Assembly: GCF_015350805.1 (NCBI RefSeq)
Contig: NZ_JADKSG010000002.1
Span: 186,001 to 250,000, forward strand
Direction: 5' to 3'
Source of the DNA: Herbiconiux sp. VKM Ac-1786
GTDB lineage: Bacteria > Actinomycetota > Actinomycetes > Actinomycetales > Microbacteriaceae
Length of the DNA stretch: 64,000 nt
The position numbers and the translations under genes were made by a program. Position 1 is the first letter of the stretch; each line of letters starts with the position of its first letter. Shown here one piece after another: positions 1-8,336 of the stretch. The notes beneath the pieces are model-generated. The model was given only the letters and a program-made list of their open reading frames with translations, was not told the origin of the DNA and ran no database searches.

Positions 1-878
1 AGCACGGGCGAGTTCCCGAGCGCGGCCGCCGGCGAGGCCCCGAGAGCGTCGGGGAAGTTGTTGCCCGTCGCCACGAAGACCCCGTCGGGGTTGGGGATAC
101 CGTATTGACTGGTCGTCAGATTGCGGGACACCTCGAAGCGGTCGGCGCCGCCGATGCGGGTGACGGTGGTGGCGGTGCCGAGCGCCATCGCGACCTCGTC
201 CATGACGGTCGTCGACACGGCACGTGGACCGCCGAGGATGATCACGTTGCCCGGCGCGAGACGCTTGAGCTCATCGAGGACCTCGATGGTGATGTGGGCT
301 GAGGGTGTGAGGAGGAGAGGGGCGTCCAGCCGGCCCGCGACCGAGGCGGCGCTCAATGCGTCCGGGAACTTCTCTCCACTGGCGAGGTACACGCGGTCGA
401 CCTTCGTGAAGCTGGCCTTCGACACGAGGGCGCTCTGCTCGAAACGATCCTTCCCTCCGATGCGCGAGACGACCGGAGCCGGACGGACCGTGACCGTGCA
501 GGTGCTCGCGCTGGTCGTGCCGTTGCCATCATCGTCCACCGTTGCCTTGACGGTGAAGGTCAGCGTCTGGACCGTTGTCGGCGTGCCGTAGATGTAGGCC
601 CGGTGCGAGTCGTTGTAGACGTGCAGACCGTCCGGCAGGGCCCCTTCGACGGTGGCCGTCAGCTCGACGGGTGCGGGGACCGGCGGGATCACGTCTTCGG
701 CAGAGATGGGGAACCCGACGGCTGCGAGAGCCTGGGGACAGGTCGGATTGGGCATGGCCGCGGCACGAGCCGATTCCGGAACCGCGAGCACGAGCGACGC
801 TCCCAAGATCGCCGCGACGGCGAGACCGCCAGGGGCGACCCGCCGCCCGGTCGACCGCGCGGAGGAGTGAATAGGCAT
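1..878 (-). CDS. Secreted cell-wall-binding repeat 2 protein, C-terminus outside window
   Basis: Reads from ATG at 878 to the window edge (292 codons visible, no stop). An N-terminal signal peptide (about residues 1-41, twin Arg at 12-13, hydrophobic core 18-33) is followed by an Ig-like stretch (about 45-132, with LPDGL at 81-85). At least two cell-wall-binding repeats follow, each opening with R-I-G-G-x-D-R-F-E (139-147 and about 237-245) and carrying FPDALS/FPDALG. CWB2 repeats are known from surface proteins of Gram-positive bacteria; the cargo function here is unknown. It is a paralogue of the next gene, in the same order and orientation, and most likely arose by duplication. Start chosen because the preceding in-frame sequence lacks a better candidate and the signal peptide begins here. 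Confidence 0.9.
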   Translation of the reverse strand, partial: MPIHSSARSTGRRVAPGGLAVAAILGASLVLAVPESARAAAMPNPTCPQALAAVGFPISAEDVIPPVPAPVELTATVEGALPDGLHVYNDSHRAYIYGTPTTVQTLTFTVKATVDDDGNGTTSASTCTVTVRPAPVVSRIGGKDRFEQSALVSKASFTKVDRVYLASGEKFPDALSAASVAGRLDAPLLLTPSAHITIEVLDELKRLAPGNVIILGGPRAVSTTVMDEVAMALGTATTVTRIGGADRFEVSRNLTTSQYGIPNPDGVFVATGNNFPDALGASPAAALGNSPV

Positions 879-1104
879 GGGATTCGGCTTTCATCTGGGG
901 CGGCTAATTGAAGGTGCGAATTCTGCGGCTTCGCGCGACCGGTTGGACCGGCGACTGCGGCTAGTGCGGTGACTGAATCGATAGCGCAGGTCTATTGGCC
1001 CCCGACAAGTCAGGTCCACATGATGGTGCGGTGGTGATCGGGAAGAGGCGGTCGTGTGTGAGTAGGTCGAGGTGATCGTGTCTGAAGACCTGGGGACAGG
1101 TGCA

Positions 1105-1130
1105 GCGGGGCTCCCTGGTGGGAGCCCCGC
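1105..1130 (-). terminator. GC-rich hairpin downstream of the CWB2 gene
   Basis: A perfect 10-bp stem (GCGGGGCTCC with its complement) and a 6-nt loop lie 16 nt beyond the stop codon of the minus-strand CWB2 gene. There is no obvious U-tract on the minus strand, so it is either a U-less intrinsic terminator or a 3'-end stabilising hairpin. Confidence 0.6.
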
Positions 1131-1146
1131 CAGTGGTGCGAGAGAG

Positions 1147-2454
1147 TTACTCCGCGGGGCAGATGGAGAGGCTGTCGAGTGCCGTGCCCAGGCTGGCCGT
1201 GCCGCCCAGGATGACGACCTTTGACGGGACGAGGCGGCCGATGCTGAAGGCCGTGGCGCCCGAGACGCAGGTGGTCTCGGTGATCGCGAGCGGGTTGCCC
1301 TGGACGCCGGCCGCCGCGCCGCCGCTGAGGGCGTCGGGGAAGTTCGCACCGCTGGCGAGGTAGAGGGTGTCGACACCCGGCTTGAAGGCGGCCGCGTTGA
1401 GGCCCGCGTTGACTTCGAAGCGGTCGCCGCCGCCGAAGCGGGTCGTCGTGTACGACTTCGCCAGGTCGGCTTCGAGGGCAGCGCTGACGGCGAGGGGCCC
1501 GCCGACCACCGCTGCGGCTTTCACACCGAGCGAGGTCAGAGTCGACTTCTCCGGAGCGGTCAGCGCCGTCGCTTCGCCATTGACGAGCAACACGGGCGCG
1601 TCGGCGAGTGCGGCCGCCGGCGAAGCACCCAGCGCATCGGGGAAATTGGTGCCTGTCGCGACAACCAGGCTGTCGGAGGCCGGGATGCCGAAGGTGCGGT
1701 CGCCGATCAGCTTGCGCGAGACCTCGAAGCGGTCCGCTCCGCCGATGCGGGTGATCGTGGACGAGGTGCCGAGGGCCGCCCCGAGCTGGTCGACGACGGC
1801 CGGTGCGACGGCGAGCGGACCGCCCACGACGACGACGTCCTTCGGCGCGAGGCGCTTCAGTTCGGCGACGACCTCGTCGGTGACACGGGCCGAGGTGGTG
1901 AGCAGGAGCGGCGCCGAGTGGTCAGCGGCGACCGAGGCGGCGCTGAGGGCATCCGGGAACTTCTCGCCGCTCGCCAGGTAGACCGTGTCGGCCGTGGCGA
2001 AGGTGGCCTTCGAGACGAGGGCGCTCTGCTCGAAGCGGTCTTTGCCCGCGATGCGGGTGACGGTGGGGGCGGGCTTGACGGTGATGGTGCACGCGGTCGT
2101 GCCGGTGGTCGTCGTGCCGCCGGCGGTGACCTTCGCCGTGAGGGAGAAGGTGGCGGTCTGCGCCTTGGTGGGCTTGCCGGAGACGTAGGCGCGCTCGGCG
2201 TCGGCGTAGAGCGAGAGACCGTCGGGAAGGGCGCCCGTGAGCGTGACGGCGAGGGTGGTGGGAGGCGTGACGGGCGCGACGATGTCGGTCGCGGTGACCG
2301 GGAAGCCGACGGCCGCCAGGGTCTGCGGGCAGGCGGGCGAGACGGCCTCGAGGGCCGACGCCGACGTGGCGACGGCGGGCAGGAGGGCGGCGCCGAGCAC
2401 GGCGGCCGTGGCGAGGCCACCGAACGTCAGGCGGCGGGTGGAGGTGAGGGGCAT
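1147..2454 (-). CDS. Secreted cell-wall-binding repeat 2 protein
   Basis: A 435-residue exported protein. The signal peptide spans residues 1-34 (TRR at 6-8, hydrophobic 12-28, cleavage probably after SASA). An Ig-like domain of the LPDGL...VSGKPT type lies at about 36-128. Three CWB2 repeats of about 100 residues follow, each starting R-x-x-G-x-DRFE at 134, 235 and 338 and each containing a VxLASG/VVATG strand and FPDAL. Three CWB2 repeats are the usual number for non-covalent wall anchoring in this family. It follows a closely similar gene on the same strand 268 bp away. The protein is almost entirely anchor plus Ig-like domain, with no recognisable enzyme, so it may be structural or a surface adhesin. 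A hairpin follows its stop. Confidence 0.93.
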   Translation of the reverse strand: MPLTSTRRLTFGGLATAAVLGAALLPAVATSASALEAVSPACPQTLAAVGFPVTATDIVAPVTPPTTLAVTLTGALPDGLSLYADAERAYVSGKPTKAQTATFSLTAKVTAGGTTTTGTTACTITVKPAPTVTRIAGKDRFEQSALVSKATFATADTVYLASGEKFPDALSAASVAADHSAPLLLTTSARVTDEVVAELKRLAPKDVVVVGGPLAVAPAVVDQLGAALGTSSTITRIGGADRFEVSRKLIGDRTFGIPASDSLVVATGTNFPDALGASPAAALADAPVLLVNGEATALTAPEKSTLTSLGVKAAAVVGGPLAVSAALEADLAKSYTTTRFGGGDRFEVNAGLNAAAFKPGVDTLYLASGANFPDALSGGAAAGVQGNPLAITETTCVSGATAFSIGRLVPSKVVILGGTASLGTALDSLSICPAE

Positions 2455-2535
2455 GAGAGGTCGCTTTCGATCGAGTCGGGGTAGAGAAACGATCCTGACG
2501 GCGAAGCGACCGGGGGAGTTATGAGTACTTGGTAC

Positions 2536-4017
2536 TCAGTCGAGCTCGGTCGGGCGCGGCGACTCCGCCAGCAGCGCCCGCGCCACCAGCCCGATCACCG
2601 CGCTGTAGGTGGGGTACGCGAACCGCACGTTCGCGAGCGTCGAGACGTCGACACCGGCAGCCATGGCCGTCGTCACCGACTGCACCACCTCGATCGCGTT
2701 CTCGCCGACGGCATGGGCGCCGAGGATGAGCTCCCGCCGCCGGTCCGCGATCAGCTTGAGGAAGCCGGTCTCCCGGTCGTCGATCACGGCCCGGTCGACC
2801 CCGCTGAACGGCACCGTCGCCACGACGCACTGCGGGTCGCGCTCCCGCGCCTCGACCTCGGTGAGCCCGACGCCCGCGTAGTCGGGATCGGTGAAACCGC
2901 CCGCCGGGAGCAGGTGCTGCGGGGTGCGGCGGTTCACGCCGAGCACCGCGTTCTCGGCGGCGGCCTCGCCCTCGAACTGGGCGGCCTGCACGAGCATGTC
3001 GCGTCCGTTCGCGTCGCCGACCGCGAAGATGTGGGGAACGGCCGTGCGGAAGTACCGGTCGGCCGGGATCGCCGACCGCACGACCTCGACGCCCGCCTTG
3101 TCGAGACCGAGGTCGTCGACGTCGGCGGGCCATCCGGTGGCCATGATCACGGCGTCGACCGTCTTCGACGCCGAGACGCCGGCCGCGCGCCATGAGACAT
3201 CTATACCCGATATACCCGAAGAAGAACGAGAAAGCCGCTCGACCGTCTCGATCCCCGTGTGCACCTCGACGCCCTGCCGGGCGAACGCGTCCGACACCAC
3301 CGCGGAGATCGCGGCATCCGACGCCATCAGCACGCGCGGCGCCACGTCGAGCAGCGTCACGTCCGACCCGAACGAGCTGAACACCGTCACCAGCTGCGCG
3401 CCGGTGTTGCCCGCCCCGATCACCGCGACGCGGCGGGGCAGCTCGGGCAGGTGCAGCACGTCCTCGGGCACGGTCGCGAGCTCGGCCCCCGGGATCGGCA
3501 GCCGCCGCGAGTGCCCACCGACACAGATCAGAACGGATGCGGCCCGCACCCGCCGCCCGCTGTCCAGCACCAGGGTCGTCTCGTCCTCGAAGCGCGCGCG
3601 ACCCTCCTGCACGAGGGTGATCCCGGCCGCGGCGAAGCGCTCCGCCTCGCGCTTGATGTCGCGCACCCGGTCGACGCGGGCGTGCACGTTCGCGACGGTC
3701 GCGGCCCAGTCGATCCGGGGCGCCCCGAGCTGGATGCCGTAGTCGTCCGCGTGCCGCGCGTCCCGCATCAGCCGCGCGGTCTTGGCGAGCACGCGCGTGG
3801 GCACGCAGCCGGTGTTGACGCAGGTGCCGCCCACACGGCCCGCCTCGAGCACGACGACCCGCGCTCCGAGCTCGGCGGCGCGCAGGGCGGCCGCGGTCCC
3901 GGCCGGGCCGGCGCCGATCACGGCGACGTCGAACGAGTCGGCTTCGGCGATGGTTCCGGATGCGGTGGTCGCCGCTGCGACGTCGGCTGAGGTGGGTGGG
4001 GTGGTCGGCTCGGGCAT
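2536..4017 (-). CDS. FAD-dependent pyridine nucleotide-disulfide oxidoreductase, lacks LPD-type His-Glu
   Basis: A 493-residue class I flavoprotein disulfide reductase of the dihydrolipoamide dehydrogenase/mercuric reductase group. It has an FAD GxGxxG at 35-40, a redox pair in GGTCVNTGC (C66 and C71), a second Rossmann motif GAGNTGAQ in the NAD(P)H domain, an FAD-binding FAVGDANGR, and a C-terminal dimerisation domain. The C-terminal HPTxSE motif that supplies the catalytic His-Glu dyad in lipoamide dehydrogenase reads A-Y-P-T-Y-S-A here, so a true LPD is unlikely and the substrate is unknown. It stands alone, with no pyruvate dehydrogenase neighbours. The first 29 residues are Thr/Ala-rich, so a later start is possible. 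A short A+T-rich patch (3191-3235) encodes an SRSSSGISGID insert in the NAD domain. Confidence 0.85.
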   Translation of the reverse strand: MPEPTTPPTSADVAAATTASGTIAEADSFDVAVIGAGPAGTAAALRAAELGARVVVLEAGRVGGTCVNTGCVPTRVLAKTARLMRDARHADDYGIQLGAPRIDWAATVANVHARVDRVRDIKREAERFAAAGITLVQEGRARFEDETTLVLDSGRRVRAASVLICVGGHSRRLPIPGAELATVPEDVLHLPELPRRVAVIGAGNTGAQLVTVFSSFGSDVTLLDVAPRVLMASDAAISAVVSDAFARQGVEVHTGIETVERLSRSSSGISGIDVSWRAAGVSASKTVDAVIMATGWPADVDDLGLDKAGVEVVRSAIPADRYFRTAVPHIFAVGDANGRDMLVQAAQFEGEAAAENAVLGVNRRTPQHLLPAGGFTDPDYAGVGLTEVEARERDPQCVVATVPFSGVDRAVIDDRETGFLKLIADRRRELILGAHAVGENAIEVVQSVTTAMAAGVDVSTLANVRFAYPTYSAVIGLVARALLAESPRPTELD

Positions 4018-4128
4018 GGTGCGGCGTCCTTCGGGTGAGGCTGCGCATCCGTCGTCTCGGAGCGCTCGCGGCTGAGGGCCTGCCTTCAGGCAATCACGCT
4101 TCGCGCGCCGGCACCAGGGAATGGGTGA

Positions 4129-4905
4129 CTAAGGGCGCGCCGCCGCCTCCGCCGCCCGGCGCGCGTCGCGGGCCGCGTCGGCCGCCGCTGCCTCCTCCGG
4201 GGTGGGCGCCGTGCCGCCGAGGTGGCGCGGCTGCCACCAGGCTCCGGTGCCGTCCGCGGGGTAGGAGCGCTGCAGGGCATCGGTCTGCGACGCCAGGGTG
4301 TCCCGGAGCCGGGAGGTGGCCTCCGCCGGGTCGTCGGTGGGCGCGACGACGAGCGGGGCGCCGAAGGAGAAGTGCACGGGGATGCCGATGCGGTCGCGCA
4401 TCCTGAGCTTTCGGTTCTTGGTGAGCAGGCGCTGACCGCCCCAGACCGCGACCGGGATGACCGGCACGCCCGCCTCGGCGGCCAGTCGCACGGCACCGGT
4501 CTTCAGCGACCGCACGGTGAAGCTCGCGCTGACGCCGGCCTCGGGGAAGACGCCGATCAGCTCGCCGCGCTTCAGTGCGAGAACGGCCTGGGCGTAGGCC
4601 TCGCCGCCGGCCGACATGTCCACCTCGATGTGCTTCATGCCGCGCAGCAGCGACCCGACGACCGGCTTGTCGAAGGCGCGCTTGGTGGCCATGAAGCGGA
4701 TGCGCCGGCGGTTGTGCAGCCACGTCTGCCACTCCACCAGCGCGAACTCGAGGTAGCCGAAGTGGGTCATGGCGACGACCGCACCACCCGTGGACGGGAT
4801 GTTCGACAGGCCGGTCGCGTGCCGCTTCAGGCGCCAGGAGGCGAACAGGGTGCGGCCGATCGCGATGGCGGCGGCGTAGACGGGCTCGGGTCGGCGGCGG
4901 GTCAT
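4129..4905 (-). CDS. PlsC-family 1-acyl-glycerol-3-phosphate acyltransferase-like protein
   Basis: A 258-residue lysophospholipid acyltransferase-family protein, expected to move acyl chains from acyl-CoA or acyl-ACP to a glycerolipid acceptor at the membrane. The catalytic motif I is T-H-F-G-Y-L-E (H48, E53), so HX4E rather than the canonical HX4D. Motif III is FPEAGVS (120-126) instead of FPEGTRS. The KRAFDKPVVG block and VPVIPVAVWGG are typical of the family. A Glu/Ala-rich tail ends the protein. It diverges from the ECF sigma factor gene with 51 bp between starts, so both promoters must overlap. The substitutions point to a subfamily with an unassigned acceptor. Confidence 0.85.
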   Translation of the reverse strand: MTRRRPEPVYAAAIAIGRTLFASWRLKRHATGLSNIPSTGGAVVAMTHFGYLEFALVEWQTWLHNRRRIRFMATKRAFDKPVVGSLLRGMKHIEVDMSAGGEAYAQAVLALKRGELIGVFPEAGVSASFTVRSLKTGAVRLAAEAGVPVIPVAVWGGQRLLTKNRKLRMRDRIGIPVHFSFGAPLVVAPTDDPAEATSRLRDTLASQTDALQRSYPADGTGAWWQPRHLGGTAPTPEEAAAADAARDARRAAEAAARP

Positions 4906-4956
4906 GCTGCAACGCTAGGGCGGCCAGATGGGAAAGCGCCGGTGCCGTGAACGAGA

Positions 4957-5586
4957 ATGGAACCGATCGGGGGCGCGCGGACAGTAGTGGGTATGGGGAC
5001 GGAGAGTTTCGACGAGGCGGAGACCTGGGCTGCCGCCATCGGAGGTGATTCCGGGGCGTTCGCGCGGGTGTTCGACGCGCATCGCGACCGGGTGTTCGGG
5101 CAGGCGCTCCGGCTGATGAGGTCGCCGCACGACGCCGAGGACGTGACCGCGCTGGTCTTCCTCGAGGCGTGGCGGAAGCGCGACGCGGTGCGGGTCGTCG
5201 ACGGCTCGGTGATCGGCTGGCTGCTCGTCACGACGAACTACGTCGTGCGCAACCTCAGCCGCAGCACCCGGCGCTACCGGGCCGTGATCGACCGCCTCCC
5301 GGCACCGACGAACACTGACGACCACGCCGACGAGGTGGCCGACCGGCTCGATCGCGAGGGCCGTGACGCACAGGTGCGGGTCGCCTTCGCGCGGCTGAGC
5401 AAGTCCGATCAGGACGTCATCACCCTCTGCGTGCTCGAGGAGCTCTCGACCGGTCAGGCCGCCCGCGTGCTCGGCGTCCCGGCCGGCACCGTGAAGTCGC
5501 GGCTGTCGCGGGCGAAGCAGCGCTTCACCGTCCACACCACCGAAGTCCTGGGTCAGACCGCGAGTGCCACTGGAGGTGCCAAATGA
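4957..5586 (+). CDS. ECF-family RNA polymerase sigma factor
   Basis: A sigma-70 family group 4 factor. Region 2 (FDAHRDRVFGQALRLMRSPHDAEDVTALVFLEAWRKRDAVR split over about residues 40-80) and region 4 (LSKSDQDVITLCVLEELSTG... then the HTH core QAARVLGVPAGTVKSRL) are both clear. There is no extra C-terminal domain. The ATG at 4957 opens the longest frame, but ATG 4993 (MGTESFDEAE) fits family length better and is compatible with the candidate GGAACC promoter element upstream, so the true protein may be 197 residues. Its stop overlaps the start of the next gene by ATGA, so the two are translationally coupled. The partner has a transmembrane segment, which suggests it is the regulator or an output of this sigma factor. 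Confidence 0.92.
   Translation: MEPIGGARTVVGMGTESFDEAETWAAAIGGDSGAFARVFDAHRDRVFGQALRLMRSPHDAEDVTALVFLEAWRKRDAVRVVDGSVIGWLLVTTNYVVRNLSRSTRRYRAVIDRLPAPTNTDDHADEVADRLDREGRDAQVRVAFARLSKSDQDVITLCVLEELSTGQAARVLGVPAGTVKSRLSRAKQRFTVHTTEVLGQTASATGGAK
4959..4987 (+). promoter_or_regulatory. Possible ECF-type autoregulatory promoter
   Basis: GGAACC at 4959-4964, the common -35 element of ECF sigma factors, is followed about 16-17 bp later by CAGTAG. If it is real, translation of the sigma gene must begin at ATG 4993 or later. The -10 element is not a strong match. Confidence 0.3.
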
Positions 5587-7289
5587 CCGAATTCGATCCC
5601 ACCCGCAGCGACGCCATCCGCTCGCTGCTCATCGAGACCGTCGAGCAGACGCCCCGCCGCGACCACCGGCGGCACCTCCGCATCGCGATCATCGCGGTGC
5701 TCGCGGCCCTCGGCGGCGGGCTCGGCACGGCCGCGGTGGCCGTCGCCGTCACGGGCGGGGTCGGGCTTCCGGATGCGCTGTCCGGCCCTCCGGCGGCGAC
5801 CGCCCCCGCGGCGCCGACCGCTCCCGCGACCCCGGCGCCCCCGCCCCCGCCGACCGCCCCGGTCCCGACGGCGCATCCGCTCGTGCTCAGCGACGACGTC
5901 ATCGTGCCGCACGACGTGCTCTCGGCGCCGGCCGCCGATCCGCTCTGGACACTCGCCCTGCCGAGCTGGCGCCAGGAGTGCGACTACGTGTCGGTGCTCA
6001 GCGTGGCCGACGGCTACGCGCTCATCCAGGTCGGTCCGACCGCGCAACCCGAGGATCTGAGCTTCGACTGCGATCTGGGTTCGGTGCGCCTCGGCCTGTC
6101 GCTCGTGGACACCACCACAGGGGTGGCGAGATGGAACCGCGAGTGGACCTGGCAGAACGACCAGCAGGGTGCCCATTTCGGTGGGGACCTGCAGGTGAAG
6201 CTGCTCGGAACCTCGGGTCGGGTCCTCGTCTCCTCGACCTATCGGGACGTCGGCCCCCAGGAGGTGCTCGACCTGGCGAGCGGCGCGACGCTCGGACCGG
6301 TTCATCGGTCGGCGGCCGCGTGGGCATCGATGCAGCCCCTCCAGCCGGTCGGCGGCTCGTCGTCGGACGTCATCGAGGTGGCGGCGGCCGAGCTCGATGC
6401 GAGCGGACAGCCGACGGGCCCCTGGACCGTGCAGCGCGCCGACCCGCTCGACCTCTCGGCTCCCTCGTGGACCTACGCGGTGGCGGCCACGGGGCTGACG
6501 GCGCGGGCCCCGGGCAACGGCAGCTTCCTGCTGGAGCTGGGCCACCAGGATGCGACCGGGCGGCGGTCGACCGACGTCCTCGACATCGACAGCGGTTCCG
6601 TCATGGTGCAGGACTCGGTGGATCGGAGCTATCTCCACGGAGACCGGTTCTCGGTGCGGGAGAGCGATCTCGACTCCGATGGCCGCCCGCACACCGTTGC
6701 GGGGATCGACCCCGCCGGCAACGAGCTCTGGACCCGTTCGAGCGACACGGCGCTGGGGATCTCGCTCGCGGGGGAGACGGGAGTCCGGCCGGGCTCACCC
6801 GTGCCCATCGCATCGACCGTGCTCCTGTTCGGCGACGACGGCCGCATCGAGGCCGTCGACGGGCTCACCGGTGAGACCCGGTGGGTGGCGGACGACTCGG
6901 CCTGTCTCGGTTACGGGGGTGCGACCGACGGTCTCCCGTCCCGGGAATTCGCGGTGGACGGGGCCGGCGTGCTCCGCCAGCAGTACCAGTCGGGGGGCTG
7001 CGCGTTCGACCTCGCGACCGGGAAGGCGGTCGACGCCCCCGAGGTGCCGAGGTCGACGACGGACGGCGCACTGGCCCGCTATCGACTGACGGGCGGCTTC
7101 GGCACGGGTGGCCTGTGGACGTACAAGTGGGAGCAGACCGACCCGTCGGTGCCCGGCTCGGGCACGGTGTACGACATCACCACCGGCGCCGAGCTCTGGA
7201 GCCGGCCGATCGCCTACGACGAGAGCTGGACCTTCGCGGGCGGGCGCCTCGTGAGCATCACGGGCACGACCATCGCCGGGCTCGGCTAG
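5583..7289 (+). CDS. Membrane-anchored beta-propeller-like protein coupled to the ECF sigma factor
   Basis: A 568-residue protein with a short cytoplasmic N-terminus (about 1-36), one transmembrane helix (about 37-62, IAIIAVLAALGGGLGTAAVAV), an Ala/Pro-rich linker (about 68-98) and a large extracytoplasmic domain. That domain contains recurring motifs such as GETRWVADD, GIDPAGNELWTRS and ITTGAELWSRP, which resemble PQQ-enzyme-like/WD-type beta-propeller blades. There is no zinc-binding anti-sigma motif (HxxxCxxC). The ATGA overlap with the sigma factor suggests one regulatory unit in which the N-terminus could hold the sigma factor and the propeller sense the envelope. That is inference; it could equally be a lipoprotein-like sensor or a target gene. 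It ends just before a convergent gene. Confidence 0.75.
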   Translation: MTEFDPTRSDAIRSLLIETVEQTPRRDHRRHLRIAIIAVLAALGGGLGTAAVAVAVTGGVGLPDALSGPPAATAPAAPTAPATPAPPPPPTAPVPTAHPLVLSDDVIVPHDVLSAPAADPLWTLALPSWRQECDYVSVLSVADGYALIQVGPTAQPEDLSFDCDLGSVRLGLSLVDTTTGVARWNREWTWQNDQQGAHFGGDLQVKLLGTSGRVLVSSTYRDVGPQEVLDLASGATLGPVHRSAAAWASMQPLQPVGGSSSDVIEVAAAELDASGQPTGPWTVQRADPLDLSAPSWTYAVAATGLTARAPGNGSFLLELGHQDATGRRSTDVLDIDSGSVMVQDSVDRSYLHGDRFSVRESDLDSDGRPHTVAGIDPAGNELWTRSSDTALGISLAGETGVRPGSPVPIASTVLLFGDDGRIEAVDGLTGETRWVADDSACLGYGGATDGLPSREFAVDGAGVLRQQYQSGGCAFDLATGKAVDAPEVPRSTTDGALARYRLTGGFGTGGLWTYKWEQTDPSVPGSGTVYDITTGAELWSRPIAYDESWTFAGGRLVSITGTTIAGLG

Positions 7290-7322
7290 GCGGCGGCGGG
7301 CGGCGGCCGGCGGGCAGGCCCG

Positions 7323-8225
7323 TCAGGCCGGGAAGATCTGGCCGACGGGTTCGCGCTTCTCCGCCTGGAAGGCGTCCTCGGCGCGGCCGTGGGCCCAGTA
7401 GGCCGAGAGCGAGAGGCGGGCCCGGGGGAGGCCCCAGGTGTCGAGCAGCAGCGGCCGCAGCGCCTTCATCGCGCCGCGCTCGCCGTGCACGAAGGCCTGG
7501 GTGTCGCCGGTGGGCGCCGGCAGGGCGGCGAGGGCGTCGACGAGGGCCGTCGAGGTTCCGGCCGCTGCGCCGCCGCGGTGCAGCCAGGTGACGCCGACGC
7601 CCGAGGGTGCCGTGAGGGGCAGCTCGTCGGCCGGGCCATCGACCTCGATCAGGGCGAGCCCGCGTGCGTCGGCCGGCAGTGACTCGAGCGCGGCGGCGAT
7701 GGCCGGGATCGCCGACTCGTCTCCGGCGAAGAGGTGGGACGACGCGGACGGGTCGGGCGCGTAGCCCGAGCCGATGCCCGAGATCACGACGTCGTCACCG
7801 GACTGAGCGGCCGCGGCCCACGGCCCGGCGACGCCCGAGGTGCCGTGCACGACGAAGTCGATCCAGACCTCGTTGCGCGAGACGTCGACCCGCCGCACCG
7901 TGTAGGTGCGCTGCGACGGCAGCTCGACGGGATCGTGCGTCGCGCGCAGGGCCGCGAGGTCGTACGGCGGCCGCAACGTCGAGCCGGCGGGCGCGAAGAG
8001 CATCTTCGCGTACCGGTCGGTGTGCGGCGACGACGGGATGCCCGCCACCGCCTCCCCGCCTACCACCACCCGCACGAGGTGCGGCGTCAGCTGCTCGGTG
8101 CGCCGCACCTGCAGCACGCGCTGGGGCTGCGGCGGGCGGGCGGGCCGGCGTCCGGCGTCGGTGGATGCGGCAGAGCCGGGTGCGGCCGAGGCGGGTGCAG
8201 GGGCGGCGGGGGCGACGTCGGTCAT
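7323..8225 (-). CDS. Siderophore-interacting protein (FAD-dependent ferric-siderophore reductase)
   Basis: A 300-residue ViuB/SIP-family flavoreductase that releases iron from ferric siderophores in the cytoplasm using NAD(P)H. The FAD-binding motif RTYTVRR and a GDDVV-GxGSGYAPDP block are followed by the SIP C-terminal domain ending SAYWAHGRAEDAFQAEKRE. The N-terminal 35 residues are an Ala/Pro-rich extension. No siderophore transporter lies in the window. A DtxR/IdeR-like box sits about 95 bp upstream, so iron repression is expected. It is downstream of an SDR gene on the same strand, but the 103-bp gap and box suggest its own promoter. Confidence 0.93.
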   Translation of the reverse strand: MTDVAPAAPAPASAAPGSAASTDAGRRPARPPQPQRVLQVRRTEQLTPHLVRVVVGGEAVAGIPSSPHTDRYAKMLFAPAGSTLRPPYDLAALRATHDPVELPSQRTYTVRRVDVSRNEVWIDFVVHGTSGVAGPWAAAAQSGDDVVISGIGSGYAPDPSASSHLFAGDESAIPAIAAALESLPADARGLALIEVDGPADELPLTAPSGVGVTWLHRGGAAAGTSTALVDALAALPAPTGDTQAFVHGERGAMKALRPLLLDTWGLPRARLSLSAYWAHGRAEDAFQAEKREPVGQIFPA

Positions 8226-8317
8226 GGGGGGCTCCAGGGGTTCGCGCGAAGGCGTGTCGAGAGGGCAGCGGATGCACGGGCATCCGTCGCCCCCACGACC
8301 ACGCTAGCGGTTCCGCC

Positions 8318-8336
8318 TGAGGGTACCCTTACCTTC
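8318..8336 (-). promoter_or_regulatory. Candidate DtxR/IdeR iron box
   Basis: Read on the minus strand, the 19 bp matches the degenerate iron-box consensus TWAGGTWAGSCTWACCTWA at 15 positions. It lies upstream of the siderophore-interacting protein gene, where iron control would be expected, and it overlaps the stop codon of the preceding SDR gene (8329-8331). Confidence 0.5.
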
